The notes below the pieces were generated by a model. The model ran no database searches, had not been told where the DNA came from, and saw only the letters and a list, made by a program, of their open reading frames with translations. The translations under genes were made by a program, and so were the position numbers. Positions 20,690-32,139 of a stretch of DNA of 64,000 nt are shown piece by piece. This DNA is from Chinchilla lanigera (Eukaryota; Chordata; Mammalia; Rodentia; Chinchillidae). The stretch is taken from NCBI RefSeq assembly GCF_000276665.1, contig NW_004955433.1:13768059-13832058 (forward strand). Direction: 5' to 3'. How positions within the stretch are numbered: position 1 is the first letter of the stretch; the number at the start of each line of letters is the position of its first letter.

Positions 20690-21290
20690 GCCTCCACTGC
20701 TATTGACCCAGTCCAAACACCACCATCTCTCACCTGAGCCATTGAAACACGGCAGCCAGAGTGACCTGTTAAAGTATAAAGTAGTTTAGATCATTCCTCG
20801 GGGTGGGGGGACATTGCAAGGACACCTACCTACGAATTAAAGCAACCTCCTTCACAATGAGGTACAAACACTTATGTTTTTTCATCTCTCTTTTTTTATC
20901 CTTGACTTTACCATCTTTGCCTCTCCTCTTATTCACTCCCATAAGTGTTCCTTCCTCCCGCTTCCTCAAGTGCACCAGACATGTTCTCACCCCAGGGCCT
21001 TTGCACCTGATAATCCCTCCACCAGGTCTGCTCACTTTTTCACTACTTCTTAATTCTTTGCTCAGATTTTAACTTCATAATGAGACCTCATTGACTAACC
21101 TACTTAAAATTGCTACCCAACCCCTTCTCCAGTATACTTTACACCATATATAATATATATATGTAGTTTATTGTTTTGTACACTCCCTATTAAAATGTAA
21201 ACTTCAAGAACATTTACATCACTTTTTGTTCATTGGTGCATTCCAAGCATTCAGTTAATATTCAATAAGTATTGATTAAATAAATGAATG
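20690..21290 (+). mobile_element. L2 LINE 3' region
   Basis: Contains the L2 series from upstream to tail: CACGGCAGCCAGAGTGACC, TTTAGATCATTCCTC, CCCAGGGCCTTTGCACCTG, TTTGCTCAGATTTTAACTTC, TAATGAGACCTCATTGAC, AATGTAAACTTCAAGAAC, and TTAATATTCAATAAGTATTG with a terminal AAATAAATGAATG. One of the most complete L2 fragments here. Confidence 0.8.
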
Positions 21291-21484
21291 TCATCATTTT
21301 AAGCCATAGTAGGTGCTCCAAAATACTTGTTATTTAAATATCAATACAATATTGATCCACAGGCTGTGCTCAGAAACACTTTCTACAGTTTAACCCTAAG
21401 GATTAAAAGAGATCATGCAAAAAGTGGCAAGCACACTGCTTACTATAACTGTACTTCAAAAGTTAAGTCTGTTGTCATTAAGCA

Positions 21485-21519
21485 GAGTTCTACAGAGAAA
21501 TCAAACCAATCGATTTAGG

Positions 21520-21562
<43 letters not shown>

Positions 21563-22092
21563 AAGAGAGAGGGAGAGACAGAGAGAGAGGTGGAGAGAGA
21601 GAGAATAAGGAACTGGTTCACACTATTACAGAAGCTGAGAAATCCGAAGATCCACAATTGGCAAGCGGGATACCCAGCAGAGTTGACGTGTAGTTCCAAT
21701 CCAAGCCTGAGGGCCTTAGAAAGAGAATTGCTACAGAAATTTCCAGTCTGAAGGCTGGAAGACTGAATGAGACCCAAAAAGAACTGATGTTTCAACTGAA
21801 GTCCAAAATTTGGAAGAAGGAGAAGAAAAAAAAACTGTGTCAGAGCTCGAATCAGTACGGTAGAGGAGTTCCCACTCATTTGTGGGAATTTTTTTTTTGG
21901 TTTTACTTGAACTGTCCACTGATTGAATAAAGGCCACCCGTATTATGGAGGGCAATCTGAGTGACCCCAGCTGCTAACTCAAAGTTGATCTCACCCAGAA
22001 ACACCTTCACAGACACATCTCAAAACATTTGACCAAGTATCTGGTCACTCAATGGTCTAATCAAGTTGACATGCAATAGTAATCATCACACT
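21485..22092 (-). mobile_element. ERVL-class LTR-like repeat, antisense
   Basis: AGAGTTCTACAGAGAAATC, AAGGAACTGGTTCACACTATTACAG, TCCACAATTGGCAAGCGGG and GTTGACGTGTAGTTCCAATCC come first. Then follow a GGAGGGCAATCTGAGTGACC segment, AAACACCTTCACAGACAC and CTAATCAAGTTGACATGC. This is the antisense order of a common mammalian LTR that opens with a 'tgtcaacttg' motif. I am sure of the pattern, not of the subfamily. A (TG)n tract sits near its left end. Confidence 0.6.
21521..21604 (+). repeat. (TG)n followed by GA-rich tract
   Basis: About 19 TG units (21521-21559) followed by AGAAAGAGAGAGGGAGAGAC and further GA repeats. It lies within the antisense LTR-like element. Confidence 0.97.
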
Positions 22093-23182
22093 TAGCCATC
22101 GTGGACTACCATCTCTTCTCCTGCCCAAGTCGAGCCATGTTTCAAGGACCAGCTGAAAACCATCTCTTCCTAGGATCTTACTCCCATCCACACATTTGAA
22201 TTCTATGTCACTTTAAAAATACATTTACTTTCAAATTAAGGAACTTCCAATTTCTTCCAGACAGCAATCAGTGTGTAAATTCTCTGTCAGTGCACTTTCC
22301 AGGAGCTCCCCCAGTGATCCCTACCATTGATTGATGCCCCTTTCATCGGCTCAGCTTACTATCCATACACACTCTACCTACCCTTCCTGGGACCATATAA
22401 AATATGAGGTAGGTCTGCCTGCCAACTATCCCTCTCACAAAATTGTCAGAAATATAATTTGATAAACAGGAAGCAACATGAAAAACATTGAGCCAGAAAG
22501 ATGGCAGACATAAGCTGAAATAGCTATTGCTGCCGAAATTCTAGTCTGTAGATGGGTCCTCCCAAGTTACCGAAGTGGAGAGCCCCCGTGGCCAGGTCTC
22601 ATTTCCTCCTGACTTCACTGTAGCATTCTCTGATGTGGCACTTCAATCTAACACCTCCTTGAGGCCTTTGTCACCACCATTCTTCTAGGTCCCTAGTAAG
22701 TATGCTGTTACTTCTGACTTTCCATGGCAGCATACATGACTTTCTGTGATACTTGGAAATCTACCTCCCGTGACTCAAAGAATTAATGGAAAAGAAAGAG
22801 AAAGGCAAGACCTGACATTTGCTCTGCATAATGCCTTGTGTATAGTTCTGCAGGACACCTCCTTCCCTTTCTTCACGTCTTTGTTTGGAGTACCTGCTAG
22901 AGGATCCATCCGAGATTCTCTGGGATTCTGCGCCCAACCAGATAGCTCCCCTCCCTACCCTCTCAGTGATGATGTTTCCATGTCAAAGGAACTACAAACC
23001 GGAAAGTGAGGTGGCTGATAGTGGCTCTTTATGATTGGGTCTAAGCACACATTGTTTTAGAACTGGTCCTGAATCATCTTCTTTTGTGTCTCCCCAACGT
23101 TTAGTAATATGTGTTCCTCTAATCTTGGGTAATCACTATGTGACACCAATGTAGATAATTTGGTAATTCAAGAGGTACATGC
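22093..23182. other. Mostly unassigned; possible L2 at left end
   Basis: 22100-22210 (GTTTCAAGGACCAGCTGAAAACC then CATCTCTTCCTAGGATCTTAC) weakly resembles L2 3' UTR. No other repeat or exon recognised. Confidence 0.35.
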
Positions 23183-23548
23183 TGCCATGGTCTGGGTGTT
23201 TGGTCCCTCCACAACTTACACTGAAATTTAATCCACAGAAACAAACTTCTCAGACTAGGAAGACAATACGATGTTTACATATGGGAGTCTGATCATGCCT
23301 ATATTTTGTAATCTGCCTTTACACTGAGCTATAACTCCAGCTCTTTTTTAATTTTTATTTTGAGATAGGGTCTCACTAAGTTGCTAAGCTGCCCAGGGAG
23401 GTACTTAATCTTTCATCTCTTCTGCTTCATCCTCCCAGGGTGTTGGCCATACAGGTGTGCACCAGCATGCCTGGTCAATAAACTTTTACTATTTACAATT
23501 AGCCCCTTTTTGGTGTTCAGTTATAGCAGCAAAAGAAGGAATAAGACA
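23183..23548 (+). mobile_element. MaLR LTR (MST/MLT1-like) split by a B1-dID
   Basis: Begins TGCCATGGTCTGGGTGTTTGG and ends GTTATAGCAGCAAAAGAAGG AATAAGACA. CAATAAACTTTTACTATTTAC carries the polyadenylation signal just before the end. The middle is interrupted by an antisense B1-dID. Confidence 0.7.
23312..23478 (-). mobile_element. B1-dID composite SINE, antisense
   Basis: The left part ACACTGAGCTATAACTCCAG is the reverse complement of the ID A-box region. The rest (TTTTGAGATAGGGTCTCACT, TGCCCAGGGAGG, ACAGGTGTGCACCAGCATGC) is an antisense B1-like half. Inserted into the MaLR LTR. Confidence 0.8.
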
Positions 23549-23639
23549 GATGATCTTTGAGAGTGACCATGAGGCTTCAAATTGACAGAATTAAGTTTTT
23601 ATTTTGGGTGAGAGGGATCTTCAGATTTGAGAAGCACTT

Positions 23640-23890
23640 TAATAAAGAAAATGCTTTCAAGCACCTATTTTATATAAAGCGCTGTATTTTTAAACATTTA
23701 CTGAGTGTGAACCTGCATAGGTCTCTGTCTATACACTCTGTACATAGTCATACATATTAAACATTTCAATGCTTGAGACAGCTCTAATAAGGGAGCACCG
23801 TGATTACACTGTCTTTTACAGATAAGTAAGCCGAGGCACACAGATGTTCAGTACAGCAGCAAATGGGCTGCAGGAGACCAGGCAGACTGA
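23640..23890 (-). mobile_element. MIR SINE, antisense
   Basis: AGACAGCTCTAATAAGGGAG, CTGTCTTTTACAGATAAGTAAG, CCGAGGCACACAGATGTTCAG and CAGGAGACCAGGCAGACTGAC follow antisense MIR order. The left boundary is uncertain. Confidence 0.6.
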
Positions 23891-23939
23891 CAGTGATATC
23901 ACAAAGGGCAGAATAAGATAAATGTCACAAGAGAAAAAG

Positions 23940-24230
23940 CTGAAAAAGCAGTCCCTTTGCCTGGAGTTCTTTTAGTGCCTGACCTACCTAGAGAACTTGG
24001 TATACCCCTCAAGACCCAACTCTGGAATCGTATTCTTTTTATGAGGTCTTCTCTAACTAGCCCCTACCCCAGCAGAGCTGACAGCTCCCTTCTTTGATCT
24101 GTCCTGCCTGGGATATAGCAGTGACTCAGCTCTGATGATCCTGTGTAACAACTGCTTCCATATCTGCCTCTCTGCTGGGGTTGTGAGCTTCTGGGGAGCA
24201 GGAACAAACTGGACTCCTAAGGTGTTTGCA
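23940..24230 (+). mobile_element. L2 LINE 3' fragment
   Basis: TTTGCCTGGAGTTCTTTTAG, CCCTCAAGACCCAACTCTGG, ATGAGGTCTTCTCTAACTAG and GTGAGCTTCTGGGGAGCAGG follow the L2 3' UTR series. Confidence 0.7.
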
Positions 24231-24946
24231 ACACAAAGCAGGGCACAGAAGAGCTGTGGCTCATCACACGGCTCATCACCATGACCAAAATGTTACCAAC
24301 TCCATGTTTTGGGATCCTAATGAACTTTAGCAGAATAAGTGAAATACTACAGAAAAACAGATAATCTTACTTCCTCATTTCTACAAAGCCTGTTTTTTTC
24401 CCCACCCCACTCATATTTTTTTCTTTCTTGAATGCTAAATCCCAGGAGCAAATACACTATACCATCTCCAAATTCCCAGATAAGTAGATTCCTTGGGATG
24501 AGGCAAAGGAGGGATGAACCATCTTTTCCCTTTCATCATAGGAAGCCGAAGTGCATTTCAAAAGGAAGATGGACTGCTGATATTAAAAATAAACCCTGGC
24601 ATATAGCCTGCCTTTCACATTACTCTTGCCAGCAGACGCAGACTGGCAAACACATACTCTGGGTTCATGCTGAGACCCAGATTCTCTGCCCAGTTTTCAT
24701 GCTGAGATTCTCTAAGGACAGCCATTTCTGTTAGAAAAACCATAAAATCATCCATTTGCTCTCTCAAGGCAGGGGATGCTACCCTGGGCTTAAGGGGCCA
24801 GTGGGTTCATAGAATCCTGGCTGAGGAATTTAAGGAGATTGAAAGAGAACTTAAAGTATATTGCTACGTATTAGAACTCCTCTAATATTAATTAAAAGGA
24901 CTATCAACTGATACTAGCTAAGGCAGGGAAGGTGGTTTTGTTGCGG
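24231..24946. other. Unassigned unique sequence
   Basis: No gene or repeat recognised up to the pentanucleotide array. Confidence 0.35.
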
Positions 24947-25024
24947 TTTGCTTTGCTTTGCTTTGCTTTGCTTTGCTTTGCTTTGCTTTGCTTTGCTTTG
25001 CTTTGCTTTGCTTTGCTTTGCCTT
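24947..25024 (+). repeat. (CTTTG)14 pentanucleotide array
   Basis: Fourteen uninterrupted CTTTG units at 24951-25020, with partial units on both sides. A frame running through it gives a Leu/Cys/Phe/Ala artefact. Perfect purity suggests recent expansion. Confidence 0.98.
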
Positions 25025-25599
25025 GCTCAGGTACCTAAAAATCCAGAGTACGAAAAATACCTACTAGCTTCAGGAATAGCTGGATCTAGGGGCTTAAGCA
25101 AGCTCATTAGGAATTTGTTTCCTCCTCTAGTTTATTTTCTTCAGTGTGCCTTTCACTCTTGGCTAAATACTTCCCAAGCAACTGTGATTCCACCCTACCA
25201 GTTCAATATCCCTAGTGAAAGGCAATACAGCATAAGTCATATGCCTGCTCTTCAACCAGCCTTGGGGTAGAATGCATTAACTGGCCTGATCAAGGCACAC
25301 GGAACTTGGGCTGAAGTCCACCCTATACATATTCTCATAGATTGGATTTGGATAATGTAGTTCCTCAAAGAAAAATCAACTTAAAACATGGGCAAAATAT
25401 GTGGAACATTCTTAAGGATCTATAAAGTAAATAGAAGACTGAGTCCAGAATACAAGTAGTGCTGAACCAGTTAGGAATTAACCTTTTCCCCTTCTGTCAT
25501 CCATAGACCTGAACACAACAAAGCCTAGAACCCTAATGTGGATTACCAGAAACAGAGAGAGAGCTCTAGGAGAAGTTTATAGTTCTGGCTCAATAAGTA
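25025..25599. other. Unassigned unique sequence
   Basis: Nothing recognised between the pentanucleotide array and the old L1. Confidence 0.35.
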
Positions 25600-26281
25600 G
25601 AAAGGAAATGCCTGATCTTACATACAGATAAACTGAATGTCATCACCAACAAATTACATCTTGTTCACATTTATAGAACAATCTCCCCAAATAAAAGCAA
25701 AATAAACATTCTTTTCAAGCACACATTAAATGTTCACCAAAATGGACCATGATCCTGGTTGATAAAAACAAACTTTAACTAATTTAAAATAATTGAAGCC
25801 ATATAAACAAGTTTGCAAACTGCAATAGAATTAAACTGGAAGTCAATAAGAGAAGGACAAAAGGAAAATCTCCACACAGTGGCATATTAAACACACTTCT
25901 AAATAATTTATGAGTCAAAAAAGAAGTCTCAAGAAAAATTTGAAAATATTTCAATTGAATGAAAATGAGAATAGAATATAATAAAATATTTGGGGTGCAC
26001 CTAAGCAGTGTTTAAAGGGAAATTTAGAGTATCAAATGCTTACATCAGTAAAAAAAGTTTTCAAATCAGTAATGTGAGCTTTCACCATAAGAAACCAGAA
26101 AAAGAATTAAACCAAAGCAACTAAGATAAAACAATTAGGGTGAGGCAAAAATCAAGGAAATAGAAAAATAATAAAAACTAGTCAAACAACATTTTTTTTA
26201 AATGATTGGGAAAAACAAATTTGTCAGGCAATACTGACAGAGAAGAACAGAAAAATTGTTAGCTTCAAGAATGAAAAAAGA

Positions 26282-26371
26282 GGGGCTGCGGATTTAGCTC
26301 AGTGGCGCAGCACCTGCCTGGCACGAGCAAGGTCATGAGTTCGATTTCCGGTACTGGGAAAAAAAAAAAAG
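26282..26371 (+). mobile_element. ID SINE with target-site duplication
   Basis: GGGGCTGCGGATTTAGCTCA (A box), CACCTGCCTGGCACGAGC and GAGTTCGATTTCCGGTACTG (B box region), then A12. Flanking repeats GAATGAAAAAAGA (26269-26281) and GAATGAGAAAAGA (26372-26384) match at 12 of 13 positions. The pol III boxes are intact enough to have been functional at insertion. Confidence 0.95.
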
Positions 26372-26619
26372 GAATGAGAAAAGAGAGCATCACAACATAT
26401 TGTGTGGCTATTAAGAGAAATACAGAATACTACTAACATGACAATATGTATAAATTCATGGCAATATGTATAAATTCAAAAACCTAAAGGAAATCAATCA
26501 ATTTGTATAAATTCACGATAAACCAAAATTCACTCAACATCAAGTAGATAATCTAAATAGTCCTTTATTAAATATTATATTTTTTCAACAAAATTATAGA
26601 AACAAAATTCATGGATGTA

Positions 26620-26692
26620 AATATATATATAATATATGTTATATATATTATAATTCATAATATATGTTATATATTATAGTATATATGTGACA
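26620..26692. repeat. AT-rich (TATA)n tract
   Basis: Imperfect ATATATAATATATGTTATAT repeats with dyad symmetry, inside the old L1. Confidence 0.9.
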
Positions 26693-27459
26693 ATAATTAC
26701 AAATCAATACAATCCACATATTAAACCCATCAAAAGGAAAAAAAAATAATTTTATCAATTAATCCAAAAAAGCATTTGACAAAATTAACACCCATTCATG
26801 TTAAAATTTACAATAATCCAGAAATAGAAGGGAACTTCTTCAACCAGACAAAGGATATCCATCAATCTGCAGCTAACAATGTACTTAAGGGTAAAAGATG
26901 CATGCTTTCTCCATTAAATCAGTAAAAAAGCATGGATACTCATTCCTGTTTCAACATTGTGCAGAAAGTCCTAGCCAGTTACAACAAAACAGGAAAAAAA
27001 TTAAAAAGCATATAGATTCTATTTGCAGATGATATGATTATCTGTATAGTAAACACAAAAGAATTTATAAAACCTTCTAAAATTTAGCAAGATTTCAGGA
27101 TACAAAGTCAATGCACAAAAACAATCATATTGTTTTTTATTTCCATATTCATGTGGAAAACAAAATTTGAAAACAATCCAATTCACAATACCCTTTCAAA
27201 AAATGAAATATATGTGAAAGATCTGTATGCTAAAAATACAAAATGTTGATGAACAAAATCAAAGAAGACCACATAAATGAAGAGATATACCATGTTCATG
27301 GATTGCCAAATTCAGCCTCATTAACATGTTAGTTCTTCCCAACATGATCTATAGATTTGACATAATTCTTATCAAAATCCCAGGTAAAGTTTTGAAGATA
27401 TTGATAAACTATATCTTAACCTCATGAACTAATAGGTGGGGATTTTCCAGCTGGCTTAA

Positions 27460-27655
27460 TATAGAGTGTGCAGTACTGTAACCCCAGCTATTCAGGAGAC
27501 TGAGGCAGAAGATCACAAGTTCAAAGCCAACCTGGGCAACCTAGCAAGACCTAAAATAAAAAATAAAAAGAACTGTGCATGTAGTTCAGCAGCAAAGTAT
27601 TTGCCTAGTATTAATAAGTTACTGGGTTCAATCCTCAGTATCACAAAATAAATAC
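27460..27655 (+). mobile_element. B1-dID composite SINE
   Basis: B1-like half with TACTGTAACCCCAGCTATTC, GACTGAGGCAGAAGATCAC and CCAACCTGGGCAACCTAGC. Then an A-rich linker and an ID-like half with TGTAGTTCAGCAGCAAAG and GGGTTCAATCCTCAGTATC. Ends in an A-rich tail. More diverged than the simple ID copies. Confidence 0.85.
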
Positions 27656-28885
27656 ATAACTTTGAGAAGTCTTATGTCAATTCAGTGGCCAAAGAAAAAT
27701 ATTTCTAATAAACAGTGCCAGAATGACTGTTTATCTATATGGAAATAAATGAATCTTAACTCCATCCTCACCCTTAATCCATATGCATAAACAACTGAAG
27801 ACAAATCATAGACCTACCTAAGCATAAAAGCCATACAGTGAGAATAAAACACAAGAGCAAATATTTGCAATCTCAGCAATAAAAATTTCTTAGGGTATAA
27901 AAGACACTAAACATACATAAAAATAGTAGATTAATTAGACTTTAAATCCCTGCTTGTAAAAAGCACTAGGAAAATGAATAAGGTTATCTCAGATGGCGAA
28001 ATTGTTGTAACACATATATCTGACAAATGACTTGTACAGAATATATAAAGAATCCCAAAAAATCAGCAATAAAAAGACAAGCCAACTTTTTAAAAAATGG
28101 GCAAATAACTTGAAAGATGTTTCACTAAGGAAGGTACTCTTATGGTTAAAAACCATGAAAAGGTTCTCAACAGCAAATGCAAATTTTTAACTACAGTGAG
28201 ATACCATTTCATGCCCACCAGAATGGCTACGAGCAGAAAGATTGACAATACAAAATGTAGATTCTAAGGACCAAATGGGACTCTTGCACACTGCTTCTAA
28301 GAATGTAAAATGGTGCAACCATTGGGACATCTGTTTGGCAGATTCTACTAAAGTTAAACATACACGAATCCATCATATGCTCCAACATTTCACTCCCATT
28401 CCAACAGAAATGTGTTCATACATGCACTTAAAATATATACTAGCCTGCTCATTGCCACCTTAATCATAATAGCCAAATGCTAGAAATAACTCACATGTTT
28501 TTCAACAGAAGAATAGATAAACAAACAATGGTATGTCTATATAATGGAGTACTATTCAGGAGCAAAGGAAAAGACAACTTTGATGAGTTTCAAATGGCAA
28601 GCAAATGAATCCAAGCACATAAGAGTACCTGCTGTGTGATATCATTCATGTAAAGTTCTAGAACAGACACAAAATCACTAAAGTAATAGAAATCAGAACA
28701 GTTGTTGCCTAGGATCTGGGAAGGCTGACCATAAGTGAGTCCCAGAGAGCTTTATGGAGTGATGTGAATGCCTTATATCTTGTTTTGGGTAATGGTTTCA
28801 CAGCTGATTATAGTTATCCAAATGGAACTGAATGGTTGAGTCATCCATTTCTGTTTTATATAAATTTTACCTTAAGTAAAAAGAA

Positions 28886-29394
28886 AATAAACAATTTATA
28901 AGTATAGCATTTTATTTTAACAAATCATTTTTGTACTCATTCTGCTATTCCTTCCATTTGATCTTTATGTCTGTCCTGGATATTAGGAAGATCAGGATTG
29001 GCTTATTCTTATACAGTGTTTCAGTTTCCCATCTGTGTCTTTCTTTGCTTTCAGGCACTGGGCCTGCCTGAGGGGCATAGTAAATGCCCGCCTCCTTGCT
29101 TTTCACTGCTTCTCTCTTTTCTACAAACTAGAGTTCTGCCTAAAATTTCATTGAAAGCTTGGAGAATTATTGATATTACAGATGTTAAAGCAAACATAAA
29201 TATCCAGAAGCTCCTGTCTTCATTTGAATCCTTTGTGGTGTGACTTGTAAGACATTAAGAATATGATTTTCACTCTTGGACCAAAACATATGTACCTAAA
29301 ATAGTGCAGCCTCCAGGCACCATCTATTATACCTGAGTGTGTTCCAACAGAAAGACAAGCTGGTAAAAAGGCTTCAGCTAGAGTTTGCTACTGT
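28886..29394. other. Unassigned unique sequence
   Basis: No repeat recognised. GTTTCAGTTTCCCATCTGTG at about 29018 resembles a MIR core only briefly. Confidence 0.35.
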
Positions 29395-29460
29395 GTGAGG
29401 TCAGCTTGGTCATTTCTTTCTGAGCCTTTGTTTCCCCATCTTTAATTCAAGGAACTTGCA
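29395..29460 (+). mobile_element. MIR SINE fragment
   Basis: GTGTGAGGTCAGCTTGGTC, then TCTGAGCCTTTGTTTCCCCATC, corresponds to the MIR core 'gtgaccttgggcaag ... cctcagtttcctcatc'. Confidence 0.6.
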
Positions 29461-29739
29461 GCAAAGAAGCTTTCATTAAGTATCCCGTAATAGGGTCTAG
29501 AGCAGGAGACGCAGTATGCATCTTCCTGCGAGCTCCCATATAAGCATTAATAGTCCAGATATCTCACCCTCAGATTTTCATTCCAGAGAAAAATATCAAG
29601 CATCATAGAGCTAAGAGGGAACCACGTTCCTGTACAGAGATGTATCCAAGACCTCCAAGATAAATCATCTTCCACCGAGACTTAAAAGGCCTGATAGCCT
29701 CCTCGTGTCACTTCAGGGCAAGAAATCAGTTTTGTGCAG

Positions 29740-29915
29740 ACCTAGATCCCAGTCCTAGCTCTATCAGTAGTGGCAATGGAACTATGAAACAAGACCCCTC
29801 CACCTTAGGGACACGTCGCCTCACCTATAAAATGGAATTAATGACTCCTGACTACTGATTGTTAAGATCCAATAAAGAGAAAGATCTGAGCATACTACTT
29901 TGAGCAGGATAAACT
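29740..29915 (+). mobile_element. MIR SINE
   Basis: GACCTAGATCCCAGTCCTAGC, CGCCTCACCTATAAAATGG, ACTACTGATTGTTAAGATCC and GATCTGAGCATACT follow MIR sense order with moderate divergence. Confidence 0.7.
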
Positions 29916-30704
29916 CCTTATCACCATCAGAGGCTCTTATCTAAGGGGGTAGTAAGAGCGGGGTAGAACCACCTCCTCTCAGTCCTGAACCAGCCTTTTT
30001 CACCCAAGCCTGTGTGGTGCCGTTCAGATCACTAGATGGCGGTAACTGTCACCTGACAATTCAGAAAAGGGTGTGGGAAGAGCCAGGGGACCCGCCTGCT
30101 TTGAGAAAACTAGGCCAAAGCAGCCTTGTTACATCACTTCTAATCGAAGCAGCCAGCGCAGCCTGGATTTTTCTTTATTGCTGGCGACAGTGTACGGAAA
30201 CTTCCTGGCTCTTGCGCATTTTAATGCTAATTATTCAGCCTGAAGTCAGTATTTATCTCCCAGGGATTGGTCCTGCAGGCCCCACCCACCGTGCCTGGAG
30301 ACAGGCCTCTCTCCCCAAGGCTTCTTAAAGGCTCTCTGTGCAGCTACTCCACGCTAATGCCTCACCCTCAGCCACACCTGAAATGCATTTCTTGTACTGC
30401 CTTTACAGTTCAGTTGCATTCAGCAAACACTCGTTCACATCTATGTGTGTGCAAGGACCTATATCATGGCAAAACTGGGCAAAGTAGGATCCAGGGCCTT
30501 CCCTCAAGGGTAAGGAGGGAGCTAAAAACAAAGTTGAACTCAAATCTGCCTCTGCCCTTTCACTGCTATTTGCATGATTTTGCACTAGTCATTGGAATTT
30601 TTTCCTCTTCACTTTCCTTAATTTTACAATACGATTATTAATTAACCTGTTTTGTTTCTTAAATAAGTTTATGCTGACCAATTTCATGCTTAGAATCCGG
30701 CCTG
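29916..30704. other. Unique sequence, candidate regulatory DNA
   Basis: Non-repetitive. It contains a CTCF-like motif (30029-30043), an inverted CCAAT box (ATTGG at about 30264) and the homeodomain-type core CTAATTATTC (about 30227). No exon is supported; frames of 104 and 124 aa show no domain. Confidence 0.4.
30029..30043 (+). promoter_or_regulatory. Candidate CTCF site
   Basis: TCACTAGATGGCGGT matches the CTCF core CCASYAGRKGGCRSY at 14 of 15 positions, including the whole AGRKGGC block. It lies outside any recognised repeat, in the forward orientation. Confidence 0.5.
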
Positions 30705-30870
30705 GCACTTCATAAGCAATAATTATTTATTGAGCATCTATGGGGTACAGATACATCATTTGATTAAATACCTATGTCTTAACTCTGAGTTCAACAATTT
30801 CCCCAAGATTGTCTGATGAGTCAGAAGCACAGGCAGAATGTGAACCTGGTTCTGTCTGATTCTAGGAGCT
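30705..30870 (-). mobile_element. MIR SINE, antisense
   Basis: TTATTTATTGAGCATCTATG, CAATTTCCCCAAGATTGTCTG and GCAGAATGTGAACCTGGTTCTG correspond to antisense MIR (3' end to the diverged CGAACCCAGG box). Confidence 0.7.
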
Positions 30871-31019
30871 CCACCTTGGGCTATTCTCACAAAGAGAAAA
30901 TGAGCCGCCACAAGTATGTGAGAGACCAGTAAACCTGCAGATGACACTGTCAGTCCCAGGATGGCTGCAAATCGGCCATCCCAAACCATGCAATTCAGAT
31001 CTCAGTGATCTTGTCCTGG

Positions 31020-31108
31020 ATTTAGCTTTCATATTAACTGGCACTTTGTGGTCTAGGGCAAGACCTCTCCTTGAACTTGTTTTTTCATCTATAAAGCAAG
31101 GCAGTTTG
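31020..31108 (+). mobile_element. MIR SINE fragment
   Basis: GGCACTTTGTGGTCTAGGGC, CTTGAACTTGTTTTTTCATC and TATAAAGCAAGGCAG correspond to the middle of MIR. Confidence 0.55.
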
Positions 31109-31275
31109 ACAGATTAGTATTTTCCACATGTGCCTAATTGTCCAAATCATCTGGGGTCCTTCTTTAAAATATAGACCTTTAGACCCCGCTTGAGATTTGC
31201 TAAAATAGCGTCTGCGGAGGAGGGGCTGGAGATCTATTTTTAACAAGTGAGTCAGATGATTCTCAGGACCAGGAA
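31109..31275. mobile_element. hAT-Charlie (MER1-group) remnant
   Basis: CAAATCATCTGGGGTCCTTC, TTTAAAATATAGACCTTTAG, CGCTTGAGATTTGCTAAAAT and TATTTTTAACAAGTGAGTC with a terminal AGATGATTCTCAGG match the palindromic MER1-group layout. Confidence 0.65.
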
Positions 31276-32139
31276 AGTTAAGAAAACATCTTACATGATT
31301 CTCACCATTCTCCCAACCTTATCCCTTGTGATCCCATGATCACTCAGCAGGCTTCCAACCCACCCACCCCACCCCCCACAGACACCTCACGAGTCTGACT
31401 ACAGACCCTCTCTCTCTCTGCTAGGATCTGATCCCTTCACCGAAGCACCTCCCTACCCTGCCTGGATTTGATAGCTCCTTCCTTCCTGTAAGGCACTCGG
31501 GCTCTCAAGGGAGCTAAAGCTGTTTAAATAATGAATGGAATTTACAGTAGCATTTGGAATTCACTTAAGCAATAGATACATGATTGCACCAAAGCCTCCT
31601 TAAAAATCATCTTTTCACTGAGTAAGAAGGAAGGCAAAGTGGTTTCTCCCTTGATTTTCCTAACACGCAAGTCAGGATATTTTGCCAAGACTTAAATCTC
31701 ATTTTACACACTGTCCCTTTGGAAGGTATACTTTCCACTGTCAGAGCAGCAGTGCCCTGCTGCCCTAGTCTGATATAGCCAGGAGCCGGGAGACCATATT
31801 TCAAGTCTAGGTTACCTGATAGGAAGCCGTATGGGAAAAATAGAGAAGCAGCCACAAGGAGTTAAGCCAGCCCCAGCCCTACTCTGTTTGCTCCTACTAG
31901 AAGTTCTTCCAGTCCTGGGTCTTTCTTTTTACAGTGTCATCAAACAGCACAATTGAGCAAGATTGGCTGCCTGGGTTTTTTTTGTTTTGTTTTGTTTTTC
32001 CTTCTTTCCTTCTTTTGCTACAACCTCAGGCTTTGCAATCCTCTGACCTCTCTAACCTGAAAGAGATCTCACATTCTTACATTTATGCTATGCCTTTGGG
32101 TTAATGGAGTGGTAGGTAAAGGGTGAGTGCTCTGAGCTG
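31276..32139. other. Unassigned unique sequence
   Basis: Contains a short C-rich run (CCCACCCACCCCACC at about 31361) and a T/G-rich run near 31977-32000. No gene recognised. Confidence 0.35.

Larger units (their letters stand above)
25600..28885 (+). mobile_element. Old L1 (L1M type), ORF2 to 3' UTR, with insertions
   Basis: Decayed L1 ORF2. Early in it are ATTCTTTTCAAGCACACATT, CAAAATGGACCATGATCC and TAAACTGGAAGTCAATAAG (endonuclease/linker part). In the middle are CTATTTGCAGATGATATGAT (encoding the reverse-transcriptase catalytic region) and GATATACCATGTTCATGGATTG. Late are GAATGGCTACGAGCAGAAAG, ATGGAGTACTATTCAGG and AGAACAGTTGTTGCCTAGGA. It ends in AGTAAAAAGAAAATAAAC. Stops and frameshifts throughout; inactive. 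Interrupted by an ID (26282) and a B1-dID (27460). Confidence 0.85.

Noticed and set aside
21490..21879. 129-aa minus-strand frame with a Thr-His repeat
   Set aside because: Reads through the (TG)n and GA tracts of an LTR-like repeat.
24932..25270. 112-aa frame with a Leu-Cys-Phe-Ala repeat
   Set aside because: The repeat is a reading of the (CTTTG)14 array; the downstream part has no family resemblance.
26282..26371. tRNA-like sequences (A and B boxes) at the ID loci as possible tRNA genes
   Set aside because: They have A-tails, target-site duplications and no cloverleaf acceptor end; they are SINEs.
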